DNA of 64,000 bases from an uncultured Bacteroides sp. (GTDB taxonomy: Bacteria; Bacteroidota; Bacteroidia; Bacteroidales; Bacteroidaceae), in assembly GCA_945833835.1 (NCBI GenBank), contig CAMAFR010000007.1:1-64000 (forward strand), read 5' to 3'. Of the stretch, positions 18,099 to 26,950 are shown piece by piece. The position numbers and the translations under genes were made by a program. The stretch's first letter is position 1. Every line of letters begins with the position of its first letter. The notes beneath the pieces were generated by a model. The model was given only the letters and a program-made list of their open reading frames with translations, was not told the DNA's origin and ran no database searches.

Positions 18099-19142
18099 TC
18101 AATCCTTCGTAACCGATAACGAACGAATATCCTCCATGCTCAGCCCTGTAATACCCGCTATGGTCTCAAAGGAAAATCCTTGCTTGAACATTGCCTGTAC
18201 AATCTCTCCATTTCTCTCGGCAATACCTTCTGCACGACCTTCTGCACGGCCTTCTGCACGGCCTTCTGCACGGCCTTCTGCACGGCCTTCTGCACGGCCT
18301 TCCGCACGGCCTTCCGCACGGCCTTCTGCACGGCCTTCTGCACGGCCTTCCGCACGACCTTCCGCACGACCTTCCGCACGACCTTCCGCACGACCTTCTG
18401 CACGGCCTTCTAATTTAGCCGTATCCAGCACATCGTTCTGAATCATGACATCGTTGATGTGTTCATCGTATGCGGCACGTTCCTGCTTGGACATGGAGAG
18501 GTATTGCAACTTCTGCCGCGCCTCTTTCAGTCCGGGGGCGGAAGTGTTTTCACGGATATTGCCGTTCTTGAGGTACTCCATCCACTCCTCCAATGGGGTA
18601 GTCGCCACTTGGTTGAACTCGTTGACACGGATGATGTAGTACTCCGGAAAAAACTCGGTCGGGGTGAGCATACGTATCATATCCCCCTCTTTCATGTTGA
18701 CTTGCAATTCATCGCCTGTATGGACCCCAACGAAACGGGTCGTGCCATGGTAAAGATAGTCGCCCCCTTTCCCCAAATCGAAATACAGGATATTGATGGA
18801 ATATACCTTCTTCACTTGATCGTATTTATGCCCCAACGAAATATGCTCCGTGATGGCTTTGGATACGCCAAACAGAATACGTTTCAAGTAGTAGATCTCG
18901 CGAGTCAGCTGAATCTCCACAATGATGATTTCACCTTTGCTGTTCACTGCCTTGATGTCCACACGGTTGAACTTATCGTTCTTGGAGTCCTGGTTAGACT
19001 CACTTTCCAAGAGTTGTTGGATGCTGATTTTTTCTCCTATCAGCACCGTCAGCAGGCCTTCGAGCACACCGAAGTTGGCTTTGTCACGCAAAATGCGCTT
19101 GGCGGCCCAGTCAAAACGGATGATGCTGTTGTTGTCGTTCAT
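18099..19142 (-). CDS. Rpn family recombination-promoting nuclease/putative transposase with EGRA repeat linker
   Basis: PD-(D/E)XK core RVDIKAVNSKGEIIIVEIQL and family sequence; about 15 EGRA repeats; C-terminal tail FETIAGITGLSMEDIRSL. Confidence 0.9.
   Translation of the reverse strand: MNDNNSIIRFDWAAKRILRDKANFGVLEGLLTVLIGEKISIQQLLESESNQDSKNDKFNRVDIKAVNSKGEIIIVEIQLTREIYYLKRILFGVSKAITEHISLGHKYDQVKKVYSINILYFDLGKGGDYLYHGTTRFVGVHTGDELQVNMKEGDMIRMLTPTEFFPEYYIIRVNEFNQVATTPLEEWMEYLKNGNIRENTSAPGLKEARQKLQYLSMSKQERAAYDEHINDVMIQNDVLDTAKLEGRAEGRAEGRAEGRAEGRAEGRAEGRAEGRAEGRAEGRAEGRAEGRAEGRAEGRAEGRAEGIAERNGEIVQAMFKQGFSFETIAGITGLSMEDIRSLSVTKD
18228..18411 (-). repeat. 12-bp tandem repeat, about 15 copies, encoding EGRA
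   Basis: TTC(T/C)GCACG(G/A)CC repeated without interruption on the + strand. Confidence 0.95.
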
Positions 19143-19276
19143 AGGCGTCTGTATAGTTAGTTGATGATGCGAATATAGTCATTTTTCAGCCTATTTTTTC
19201 CGGTCGGGCAAAAAATAGCGTTCTCCACGCTGTCTTTTCACTCACGGAGGCTGATCTGTGCATGGATAACGGCACT

Positions 19277-19894
19277 TCACCGACCGAAGCAGCCGGGGGC
19301 AGGCACATAGATGGGCTGGCGGTCGGTGCCCTTGTTGAGCAGCAGGCCCGCCTGCCGCCATTGCCGTAACAAGGATACAGCCGTACTCTTTTTCAGGCCC
19401 AGCAGAAACTGGAGGTCGCGACGGGTCAGGAAATCATGCTGGCTGAAGTATTCCGTCAGCTTCCGCTTCTGCTCCTGAGCCGTAGAGACCTGTGAGTGTG
19501 ATTCCCATCGGGTCATCGCCATACGGGTAGGGCCAATGCTCTGGCGCAACTCCTTGTCCATACGGAAGGAAACGCCCTTGAAGCGGACCTTGCGGTTGCG
19601 CTCCCGCAGCGGCATGTCGGGGGTGACACGACCTTCTACCGTCAAGGTGGGGGCAAAGTAGCCCAGTCCGGCAATGTGCACTTGCCGGCCTTCGCGCAGT
19701 TCGTTGCCTAACACATCGTTCAGCTCGGTCAGTACAGCCAGTACGTCGCCCGATGTCAGCGAGCAACGCTCCTGTATGCACCGCACCAAGGTCTTGGTGC
19801 TCACGGTACCGTTGAAGCAAGGACGTACGTGCAGGGTGGTCTCTTCTTCTTCCCTGCGTTTCGGGTTCTCAAACCAGTCGTAGATGATGGACAT
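19277..19894 (-). CDS. HU-like DNA-binding domain protein with C-terminal winged-helix-like region
   Basis: FNGTVSTKTLVRCIQERCSLTSGDVLAVLTELNDVLGNELREGRQVHIAGLGYFAPTL resembles HU-type domains of Bacteroidetes; start chosen at MSIIYDWF. Confidence 0.75.
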   Translation of the reverse strand: MSIIYDWFENPKRREEEETTLHVRPCFNGTVSTKTLVRCIQERCSLTSGDVLAVLTELNDVLGNELREGRQVHIAGLGYFAPTLTVEGRVTPDMPLRERNRKVRFKGVSFRMDKELRQSIGPTRMAMTRWESHSQVSTAQEQKRKLTEYFSQHDFLTRRDLQFLLGLKKSTAVSLLRQWRQAGLLLNKGTDRQPIYVPAPGCFGR

Positions 19895-19968
19895 AACAGT
19901 GGTGTTTGAATGGGTGGATAGATGTTCTTTAGGCTCCATCAAGGCTTCTCCATAAGTCGACCGGACAA

Positions 19969-20032
19969 GGTCAGTCAATCAGATGACCTCGTTCAACCGA
20001 TTGACCGACCTTGGTCAGCCAATCGGACGACC
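19969..20032. promoter_or_regulatory. Three-copy direct/inverted motif ggtc(a/g)g(t/c)caatc in the leader of the HU-like gene
   Basis: ggtcagtcaatc 19969-19980, gattgaccgacc 19999-20010 (inverted), ggtcagccaatc 20013-20024. Confidence 0.6.
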
Positions 20033-20058
20033 CAGGTAAGCCGTCTTCCGGAACCCTA

Positions 20059-20066
20059 CAAAGATA
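20059..20066 (-). promoter_or_regulatory. -7 element TATCTTTG for the HU-like gene
   Basis: caaagata on + strand; consensus TAnnTTTG on minus. Confidence 0.5.
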
Positions 20067-20246
20067 GATAAGGAACGGACTTTTTCCAAGTATCAGCCCG
20101 GCTTTTTATCGGCCAACAGCGATGGGATGCAGGCACAGCACACCGCCTTGCCAACAGACGGAAAGCATTTTTTTCATAGAGACAGACGGTTATCTACAAA
20201 ATAATCCGTAATTTTGAAACATCTATTTACATAAACCTATCTGCCT

Positions 20247-22556
20247 ATGAAAAAACTGGTACACTTGACGGGGCTGTTGTTCTGCCTCGTCGTTGCTGCA
20301 TGCACATCCGGCGGTGAACCTACTGCCTCTTACGAACAGGTCATTCCTCAACCTCATGCCATCCGTCCCGCACCGGAGGCCGGCGGTTTCCGTCTGGGCC
20401 CATCGACGGTCGTGGCCTATCCGCAAGACAACGAGAAGATGAAAAAGAACGCCCTGTTCCTGTCCGACTATATCCGCACCTGCACGGGCCTCGACCTGCC
20501 TACACAAGCAGGAGCCGGCCCTGACGGCTGCATCCGGCTGGTATGCGACCCAGCCGCCTCTACTTCTCCCGAAGGGTACCGACTCACGGTAGACCAGACA
20601 GGAGTCACCATAGCCGCCCCTACTGAGGCGGGCGTGTTCTATGGCATCCAGACCCTGCGCAAGTCATTGCCCTTGGGCAAGACCGCCCATGTATGGCTGC
20701 CTGCCGTAGAGGTGGAAGACAGCCCGCAATTCACCTTCCGCGGATTGCACCTGGATGTGGGCCGTCATTATTTCCCGATTGACTTCATCAAGAAATACAT
20801 CGACCTGCTGGCGTTGCACAACTTCAACGTCTTCCACTGGCACCTGACGGAAGACCAAGGCTGGCGTATCGAAATCAAGAAATATCCCCGACTGACCACC
20901 ATCGGTTCCCAGCGCAGGGCATCGATGCTGAACGACGGGTCGGGCAAAGACGACGGAACCCCCTATGGAGGTTTTTACACCCAAGAGGAAGCCCGCGAAA
21001 TCATCCGATACGCCGCCGAACGTCATGTCACTGTCATTCCCGAAATAGACCTGCCGGGACATATCCAGTCGGCACTGGCCGCCTATCCCGAGTTGGGCTG
21101 CACAGGAGGCCCCTATGAAGTGGCCGTGGAATACGGTGTATTGAAGGACGTGCTGTGCGTGGGCAATCCGCAGTCGTTGCAGTTTGCCAAAGATGTACTG
21201 GAAGAAATCATCGGACTTTTCCCGTCGCACTACATCCATGTAGGCGGTGACGAATGTCCGCGCGACCGCTGGTCGAAATGCCCCAAGTGCCAGCAGCTCA
21301 TCCGCCAGAAAGGATGGAGCAACACGGCGGACTACAAGAAAGAAGACAAACTGCAGAGCTACTTCATGACCGAAGTGGAGAAGTTTGTCAACAGCAAGGG
21401 ACGGCAAATCATCGGCTGGGACGAGATCCTTGAAGGCGGACTGGCCCCCAACGCCACCGTCATGTCATGGCGAGGAACCGAAAACGGCATCACCGCCGCC
21501 CGCCAGGGCCATGACGTCATCATGACCCCGATGGGATACACCTATCTGAGCAACGGACAGCTGATGAACCTGGGCGGCAACCGCAGCATCAAGCGTATCT
21601 ATGATTTCGAGGTCATCCCCGACAGCCTGCCCGACGAGGTGGCACGACACATTTTGGGAGTGGAGGCCTGCCTGTGGAGCGAACGCATCCCGACCCCTGA
21701 ACGGGCAGAATACATGGTGCTGCCACGGCTGGCCGCCATCAGCGAACTGGCCTGGAGCGACCCGGCGCAACGGGACTTCGGAACCTTCATGGAACGGCTC
21801 TACCCCATGACCCGGCTTTACGACACCTTGGGCTACCAGTATGCCGACCACGTCTTTCAAATAACGGAAAGTTTCCGCCAGGCTACCGACAAGCCCGCCC
21901 TCGAAGTTTCGTTGTCCACCATCGGCCACCGGCCCATTTACTACACGACCGATGGCAGCGAACCTTCCGTACAATCGGACATCTACACGACCCCCTTGCA
22001 GATTTCGGAAAGCACACGGTTGCAGGCCCGGGTCATCGCACCGAATGACACCAGCGAACTGTTTGCCGAAGACATCCGGGTGAACAAGGCGACCTTCAAG
22101 CCTTGCCAGCTGGCCAAGGCTCCCCACCGCAGCTATACCTTTGCAGGCGCCGCCACCCTGACCGACGGTCTGAACGGTTCCACCAACTACAACACCGGAC
22201 GCTGGCTGGGCTTCTTGTGTGACATGGACCTCACCATTGACCTGCTGCAACCCACCACCTTCTCTTCCGTGACCGCCACAACCGATGTGGCCATCAGTTC
22301 GGCCGTCATGGGAGCCACGGGCATGGAAGTATGGGTATCCGATGACGGCAAGGACTTCAACCGGATAGCCGCCGCTTCCTATCCCATCCTGGACAAAACG
22401 GCCAAGGACGGCATCTACCCGCACACTTTGACGTTCGACCCGACAACGGCACGCTATGTCAGGGTAGTACTGAAGGCCACTCCCCAGTTGCCGGCATGGC
22501 ATACATGGCCGGGCGGTGCGGCGTTCCTCTTCGTAGACGAAATTTGTGTAGAATAA
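20247..22556 (+). CDS. Beta-N-acetylhexosaminidase (GH20) lipoprotein with C-terminal accessory domains
   Basis: GLHLDVGRHYFPIDFIKKYIDLLALHNFNVFHWHLTEDQGWRIEIKKYP, HVGGDECP, GWDEILEGGLAPNATVMSWRG. Confidence 0.96.
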   Translation: MKKLVHLTGLLFCLVVAACTSGGEPTASYEQVIPQPHAIRPAPEAGGFRLGPSTVVAYPQDNEKMKKNALFLSDYIRTCTGLDLPTQAGAGPDGCIRLVCDPAASTSPEGYRLTVDQTGVTIAAPTEAGVFYGIQTLRKSLPLGKTAHVWLPAVEVEDSPQFTFRGLHLDVGRHYFPIDFIKKYIDLLALHNFNVFHWHLTEDQGWRIEIKKYPRLTTIGSQRRASMLNDGSGKDDGTPYGGFYTQEEAREIIRYAAERHVTVIPEIDLPGHIQSALAAYPELGCTGGPYEVAVEYGVLKDVLCVGNPQSLQFAKDVLEEIIGLFPSHYIHVGGDECPRDRWSKCPKCQQLIRQKGWSNTADYKKEDKLQSYFMTEVEKFVNSKGRQIIGWDEILEGGLAPNATVMSWRGTENGITAARQGHDVIMTPMGYTYLSNGQLMNLGGNRSIKRIYDFEVIPDSLPDEVARHILGVEACLWSERIPTPERAEYMVLPRLAAISELAWSDPAQRDFGTFMERLYPMTRLYDTLGYQYADHVFQITESFRQATDKPALEVSLSTIGHRPIYYTTDGSEPSVQSDIYTTPLQISESTRLQARVIAPNDTSELFAEDIRVNKATFKPCQLAKAPHRSYTFAGAATLTDGLNGSTNYNTGRWLGFLCDMDLTIDLLQPTTFSSVTATTDVAISSAVMGATGMEVWVSDDGKDFNRIAAASYPILDKTAKDGIYPHTLTFDPTTARYVRVVLKATPQLPAWHTWPGGAAFLFVDEICVE

Positions 22557-22572
22557 CTTATCTCAGACCCTT

Positions 22573-23466
22573 ATGAAAAAGACCATCATTTATTTTCTGC
22601 TGTTCTTGCTATCGGGTGTGACCGCCCGCGCTGCAAAACCCAATGACCTGCATGTGGTGTACATCGGACTGGACGGTTGGGGCTCTTACAGCCTGCCCAA
22701 GGCTGAAATGCCTGCCGTGAAGTCATTGATGGCGGAAGGATGCTATACGCTGAAGAAAAGAGCTGTCCTCCCCTCATCGAGTGCCGTCAACTGGGCCTCG
22801 ATGTTCATGGGAGCCGGACCAGAACTGCACGGCTATACCGAATGGGGGTCCAAGACCCCCGAACTGCCTTCGCGCGTCGTGCTGAAGAACAACATTTTTC
22901 CCACGGTCTTCCAACTGCTGCGCGAGGCACGTCCGGAAGCGGAAATCGGTGTCATGAGCGAATGGGACGGCATCATGTACCTGGTAGACACCCTTTCCAC
23001 CAACTGCCATGCGGTGGCCCCCGACTACAACCAACACCCGACCGCCCTTTGCGAAATGGCCGAAAAATACATTATCGACAAGAAGCCGACACTGTTGGCC
23101 ATCTGCTTCGATAACCCCGACCATGTAGGACATGCCATCGGGCACGACACTCCCGAATATTACAACAAACTGACTGAACTGGACGGATACATCGCCCGCA
23201 TCATCCGGGCGGTGGAACAGGCCGGCATCCTGAAGCAGACGGTCTTCATCGTCACTTCCGACCACGGAGGCATTGAGAAGGGACACGGCGGAAAGACGCT
23301 GGCCGAAACGGAAACGCCCCTCATCATTGCCGGGAAAGGCGTGCTGCGCCGGGGCGAACTGACGGAAAGCATCGTGCAATATGACGTGGCCGCCACCATC
23401 GCCGCCCTGTTCCGGCTGAAACAGCCACAGGTATGGACCGGACGTGCGATATCACTGAAAAAATGA
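22573..23466 (+). CDS. Alkaline phosphatase superfamily / type I phosphodiesterase-nucleotide pyrophosphatase, secreted
   Basis: Signal peptide; YIGLDGWGSYSL, SSSAVNWASMFMGAGPELHGY, TSDHGGIEKGHGG. Confidence 0.88.
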   Translation: MKKTIIYFLLFLLSGVTARAAKPNDLHVVYIGLDGWGSYSLPKAEMPAVKSLMAEGCYTLKKRAVLPSSSAVNWASMFMGAGPELHGYTEWGSKTPELPSRVVLKNNIFPTVFQLLREARPEAEIGVMSEWDGIMYLVDTLSTNCHAVAPDYNQHPTALCEMAEKYIIDKKPTLLAICFDNPDHVGHAIGHDTPEYYNKLTELDGYIARIIRAVEQAGILKQTVFIVTSDHGGIEKGHGGKTLAETETPLIIAGKGVLRRGELTESIVQYDVAATIAALFRLKQPQVWTGRAISLKK

Positions 23467-23497
23467 AAGATTATCTGGAACCAACAACTATCATCTT

Positions 23498-24367
23498 ATG
23501 AAAAAAATGCCCTTTGCATGGATGCTCCCCCTGCTGCTGACCGCTTGCGGAAACGGGGGTAGCGACACATCGAGACAGGCTGATCCTATCGATGTGATGA
23601 GTTTCAACGTACGGTATGACAATCCTGGCGACAACCAGAACAACTGGCAATACCGTAAGGACAGAGTGGCCAACGCCATCCGTTTCTATGATGCCGAAAT
23701 CGTAGGCACCCAAGAGGTATTGCACAACCAGCTGGAGGATCTGAAACAACGGCTGACGGACTATGACGTCATCGGGGTAGGCCGTGAAGACGGCAAGGAA
23801 AAAGGGGAATACAGTGCCCTTTGGTACAAGAAAGACCGTTTCGAAGTACTGGCCAGCGGCAATTTCTGGCTGAGCGAGACCCCTGAGACAGCCGGATCGA
23901 AAGGCTGGGACGGCGCCTGTGAACGCATTGCCTCCTGGGCCAAACTGAAAGACAAACAGAGCGGAAAGGCGCTGTTCGCCTTGAACACCCACTTGGACCA
24001 CATCGGGGTGGCAGCCCGACGGGAAGGTGTGTCGCTGCTGCTGGACAAAGTGAAAGAGCTGGGCAGTGGCTTGCCGGTCATCGTGACAGGCGACTTCAAT
24101 GCCGACCCTGCCTCTGATGTCATTCTCCATGTGACCGACGCAACCAATCCCGACCACCTGACCGATGCCCGCAGCATCTCTCCCATTGTATATGGTCCCG
24201 ACTGGTCATTCCACGACTTTGGACGTGTGCCGCTCGAAGAACGCGAGCGCATTGACTATGTCTTCATCAACCAGGGTTTTCAGGTACTCCGTTATGGCGT
24301 ACTGGCCGAACAAGAGAACGAAGCCTTCCTGTCCGACCATGCACCGGTATTGGTCACACTGAAATAA
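23498..24367 (+). CDS. Endonuclease/exonuclease/phosphatase family lipoprotein
   Basis: Lipobox; VMSFNVRYDN, GTQEVL, NTHLDHIGVAARREG, TGDFNADPAS, SDHAPVLV. Confidence 0.93.
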   Translation: MKKMPFAWMLPLLLTACGNGGSDTSRQADPIDVMSFNVRYDNPGDNQNNWQYRKDRVANAIRFYDAEIVGTQEVLHNQLEDLKQRLTDYDVIGVGREDGKEKGEYSALWYKKDRFEVLASGNFWLSETPETAGSKGWDGACERIASWAKLKDKQSGKALFALNTHLDHIGVAARREGVSLLLDKVKELGSGLPVIVTGDFNADPASDVILHVTDATNPDHLTDARSISPIVYGPDWSFHDFGRVPLEERERIDYVFINQGFQVLRYGVLAEQENEAFLSDHAPVLVTLK

Positions 24368-24401
24368 TCTGCCGCCGACATCACCGGGCAGACCGCACAT
24401 A

Positions 24402-24483
24402 AAAGACCCGTCCGACAACTTCCGTCATTCAGAGAAGACTTTTATCCATCTTCTCACTTCCCGGAATTGTCGGACGGGTCTTT
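24402..24483. terminator. Nested inverted repeat between convergent EEP and rny genes (bidirectional terminator)
   Basis: aaagacccgtccgacaa / ttgtcggacgggtcttt with inner gagaag/cttctc hairpin. Confidence 0.8.
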
Positions 24484-24516
24484 GTCAGTTCGATGATTGC
24501 TCCACCCTGCAGACGG

Positions 24517-26049
24517 TCATTTGGCGAAGCTGACGGCGCGTGTCTCGCGGATGACCGTAATCTTCACCTGTCCCGGATACGTCATCTCGTCCTGTATCTT
24601 CTTGGCGATTTCGGCCGACAGGCTTTCGGTCTGCTTGTCGTCTATCTTATCCGCACCGACAATGACACGCAACTCACGCCCTGCCTGGATGGCGTATGTC
24701 TTGGTTACCCCCGGATAGGAAAGGGCCAACTGTTCCAAATCGTTCAAACGCTTGATATAGGCTTCCACTATCTCACGACGCGCACCCGGACGTGCACCCG
24801 AAATGGCATCACACACCTGTACAATGGGAGCCAACAGACTGGTCATCTCCACCTCATCGTGGTGTGCGCCGACGGCATTGCAGATGTCCGGTTTCTCCTT
24901 GTATTTCTCGGCCAGCTTCATACCCAGCAGTGCGTGGGGCAATTCAGGCTCCTCATCGGGCACCTTGCCTATATCGTGCAACAAGCCGGCCCGTTTGGCC
25001 TTCTTCGGATTCAAGCCCAGTTCGGAAGCCATCACCGCACACAAATTGGCCGTTTCGCGGGCGTGCTGCAACAGGTTCTGTCCATAAGACGAACGGTATT
25101 TCATCTTACCAATGATGCGGATCAGTTCAGGATGCAGGCCATGGATACCCAAATCAATGGTCGTACGCTTACCGGTCTCGATAATCTCGTCTTCCACCTG
25201 CTTGCGGACCTTGGCCACGACTTCTTCGATGCGTGCCGGATGGATACGTCCGTCGGTCACCAGCTGGTGCAACGCCAGACGGGCAATCTCCCGGCGTACC
25301 GGATCGAAGGCGGAAAGGACAATGGCTTCGGGCGTGTCATCGACCACGATTTCAACGCCAGTAGCCGCCTCAAGCGCACGGATATTGCGTCCTTCACGAC
25401 CGATGATGCGCCCCTTGATTTCATCTGACTCAATATGGAACACCGTGACGGAGTTTTCAATCGCCGTTTCCGTTGCCACCCGCTGGATGGTCTGGATCAC
25501 GATACGTTTTGCCTCTCGGTTGGCCGACAGCTTCGCATCGTCCATGATGTCATTGATGTACGACTGTGCCTGGGTCTTGGCCTCCTCCTTCAGCGATTCC
25601 ACCAACCGTTCGCGGGCCTCATCGGCCGACAGGCCTGAAATGGCCTCCAGTTTCTCGCGTTCCTGGCTCTGCAGCAGGTCCAGCTCCTCCTTCTTCTTCT
25701 CAATAATGCCCAACTGCACATCCAGATTTTCCTTGATGGCTTCGGTCTCGTTGCGCCGGCGCTGCAGTTCCTCGTTCTTCTGGTTCAACACAATCTCCCG
25801 CTGCTTCAGCTTGTTCTCAGCCTGCTGTATCCGCTGGTTCCGCTGGGCGACCTCCTTTTCCAGGTCCGCCTTCTTGTTGAGGAACTTTTCCTTCACCTCG
25901 AGCAGCTTGTTCTTCTTGATTACTTCCGCCTCATTCTCCGCTTCCTTCAGTATCTTGTCATATCTCTTTTTCAAGCCATACTTGAAGAAGCTATATGCGA
26001 TTGCCCCTCCTACCAGAAAGGCCACTACCACAAATATTACTGTCATCAT
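24517..26049 (-). CDS. rny: Ribonuclease Y
   Basis: N-terminal TM then coiled coil; KH ([40 protein letters not shown]) and HD ([12 protein letters not shown]) domains. Confidence 0.96.
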   Translation of the reverse strand: MMTVIFVVVAFLVGGAIAYSFFKYGLKKRYDKILKEAENEAEVIKKNKLLEVKEKFLNKKADLEKEVAQRNQRIQQAENKLKQREIVLNQKNEELQRRRNETEAIKENLDVQLGIIEKKKEELDLLQSQEREKLEAISGLSADEARERLVESLKEEAKTQAQSYINDIMDDAKLSANREAKRIVIQTIQRVATETAIENSVTVFHIESDEIKGRIIGREGRNIRALEAATGVEIVVDDTPEAIVLSAFDPVRREIARLALHQLVTDGRIHPARIEEVVAKVRKQVEDEIIETGKRTTIDLGIHGLHPELIRIIGKMKYRSSYGQNLLQHARETANLCAVMASELGLNPKKAKRAGLLHDIGKVPDEEPELPHALLGMKLAEKYKEKPDICNAVGAHHDEVEMTSLLAPIVQVCDAISGARPGARREIVEAYIKRLNDLEQLALSYPGVTKTYAIQAGRELRVIVGADKIDDKQTESLSAEIAKKIQDEMTYPGQVKITVIRETRAVSFAK

Positions 26050-26074
26050 TCTAACTGTTTGTTTGTTATTTATA

Positions 26075-26190
26075 TTATATAAAAAAGCGCATAAACTACC
26101 TGTGGTGACGAGGGTCACACCCAGCATAGCTCATGCGCATTGTCTTTTCTCGAAAACGGAGTCTTCTCCCTAAAGCCAAACATTACCCCG
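26075..26190 (-). ncRNA. Candidate 6S-like (6S-Flavo type) RNA and/or structured leader/terminator between zapA and rny
   Basis: Noncoding gap after zapA; stem GCGCATGAGCTA/TAGTTTATGCGC with inner GTGAC/GTCAC hairpin followed by U6. Confidence 0.4.
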
Positions 26191-26191
26191 T

Positions 26192-26485
26192 CTATGTCTG
26201 TTCCTTGATGCAGTGGTCCAATTCTTCTTCCAGCACCTTCAGCCTGTCATGATAAGGTTGTGTGTCGTTCCGGTCTTTCAAGGACATGTTTTCATAGGCC
26301 AGCTCCAATGCCGCCATCGCCCAATGGCGTGTGACATTGAATTCAGGGAAAGCCCTGCGGTATTTGTTCAGTTTATAATCAATCTGTTTGGCAGCATCGC
26401 GATAAAGCTTTTCATCCTCTCTCCGGATGGTCAGCGGATAGCGGTCGTTGTCAATCAGCAGATGTATTTTCATCTTGTCGTCCAT
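26192..26485 (-). CDS. zapA: Cell division protein ZapA
   Basis: KIHLLIDNDRYPLTIRREDEKLYRDAAKQIDYKLNKYR...WAMAALELAYENM. Confidence 0.85.
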   Translation of the reverse strand: MDDKMKIHLLIDNDRYPLTIRREDEKLYRDAAKQIDYKLNKYRRAFPEFNVTRHWAMAALELAYENMSLKDRNDTQPYHDRLKVLEEELDHCIKEQT

Positions 26486-26510
26486 AAATGATTCGTTTTA
26501 CACAATGGGG

Positions 26511-26804
26511 TCATTCATTCAGCAAAGCGATACACTTGTCGACTTCACGCACAAGCTTCGATAATCGTTGTTTGGTATCGCGGAGCTCAGTGTCGTTGAT
26601 ACTGATTATACGGGCAGCTTTCAAATTGGCATAATCGGCTTCCAAATCTTTCCGGCTATTCTCCACACGCCGCAATTCCGCTTCCTTGGCGGCAAGCAAC
26701 GCTCTTAGGGATGCGATTTCCTTCTGTTGTTCCTGATAAAGGTAAACAAGATGCCGCAGTTTCCCTTCGAAGGTGTTTAATAGCTTTTTGTCTTCATCCG
26801 TCAT
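26511..26804 (-). CDS. Small coiled-coil protein, co-transcribed with zapA
   Basis: Heptad-like EGKLRHLVYLYQEQQKEIASLRALLAAKEAELRRVENSRKDLEADY. Confidence 0.7.
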   Translation of the reverse strand: MTDEDKKLLNTFEGKLRHLVYLYQEQQKEIASLRALLAAKEAELRRVENSRKDLEADYANLKAARIISINDTELRDTKQRLSKLVREVDKCIALLNE

Positions 26805-26950
26805 TACTATACCAAATTGTACACAAATATAGCGGTTTGATGGGAAATCAAAAAATTTTCGCTTATATTTTCGTGCGTCCGACCTGAATTTTTCATTTTC
26901 GGCAGACTCAAGACGGGATTTTCACAGCAAGAAAGCTGACGGGACGGCGG

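Noticed and set aside
18228-18411. Possible CRISPR array
   Set aside because: Contiguous 12-bp units with no unique spacers; coding minisatellite.
18037-18441. ORFs encoding ARPS, LHGL, CTAF or KVVR repeats
   Set aside because: A 12-bp repeat keeps all frames open on both strands; only the EGRA frame connects to a conserved nuclease domain.
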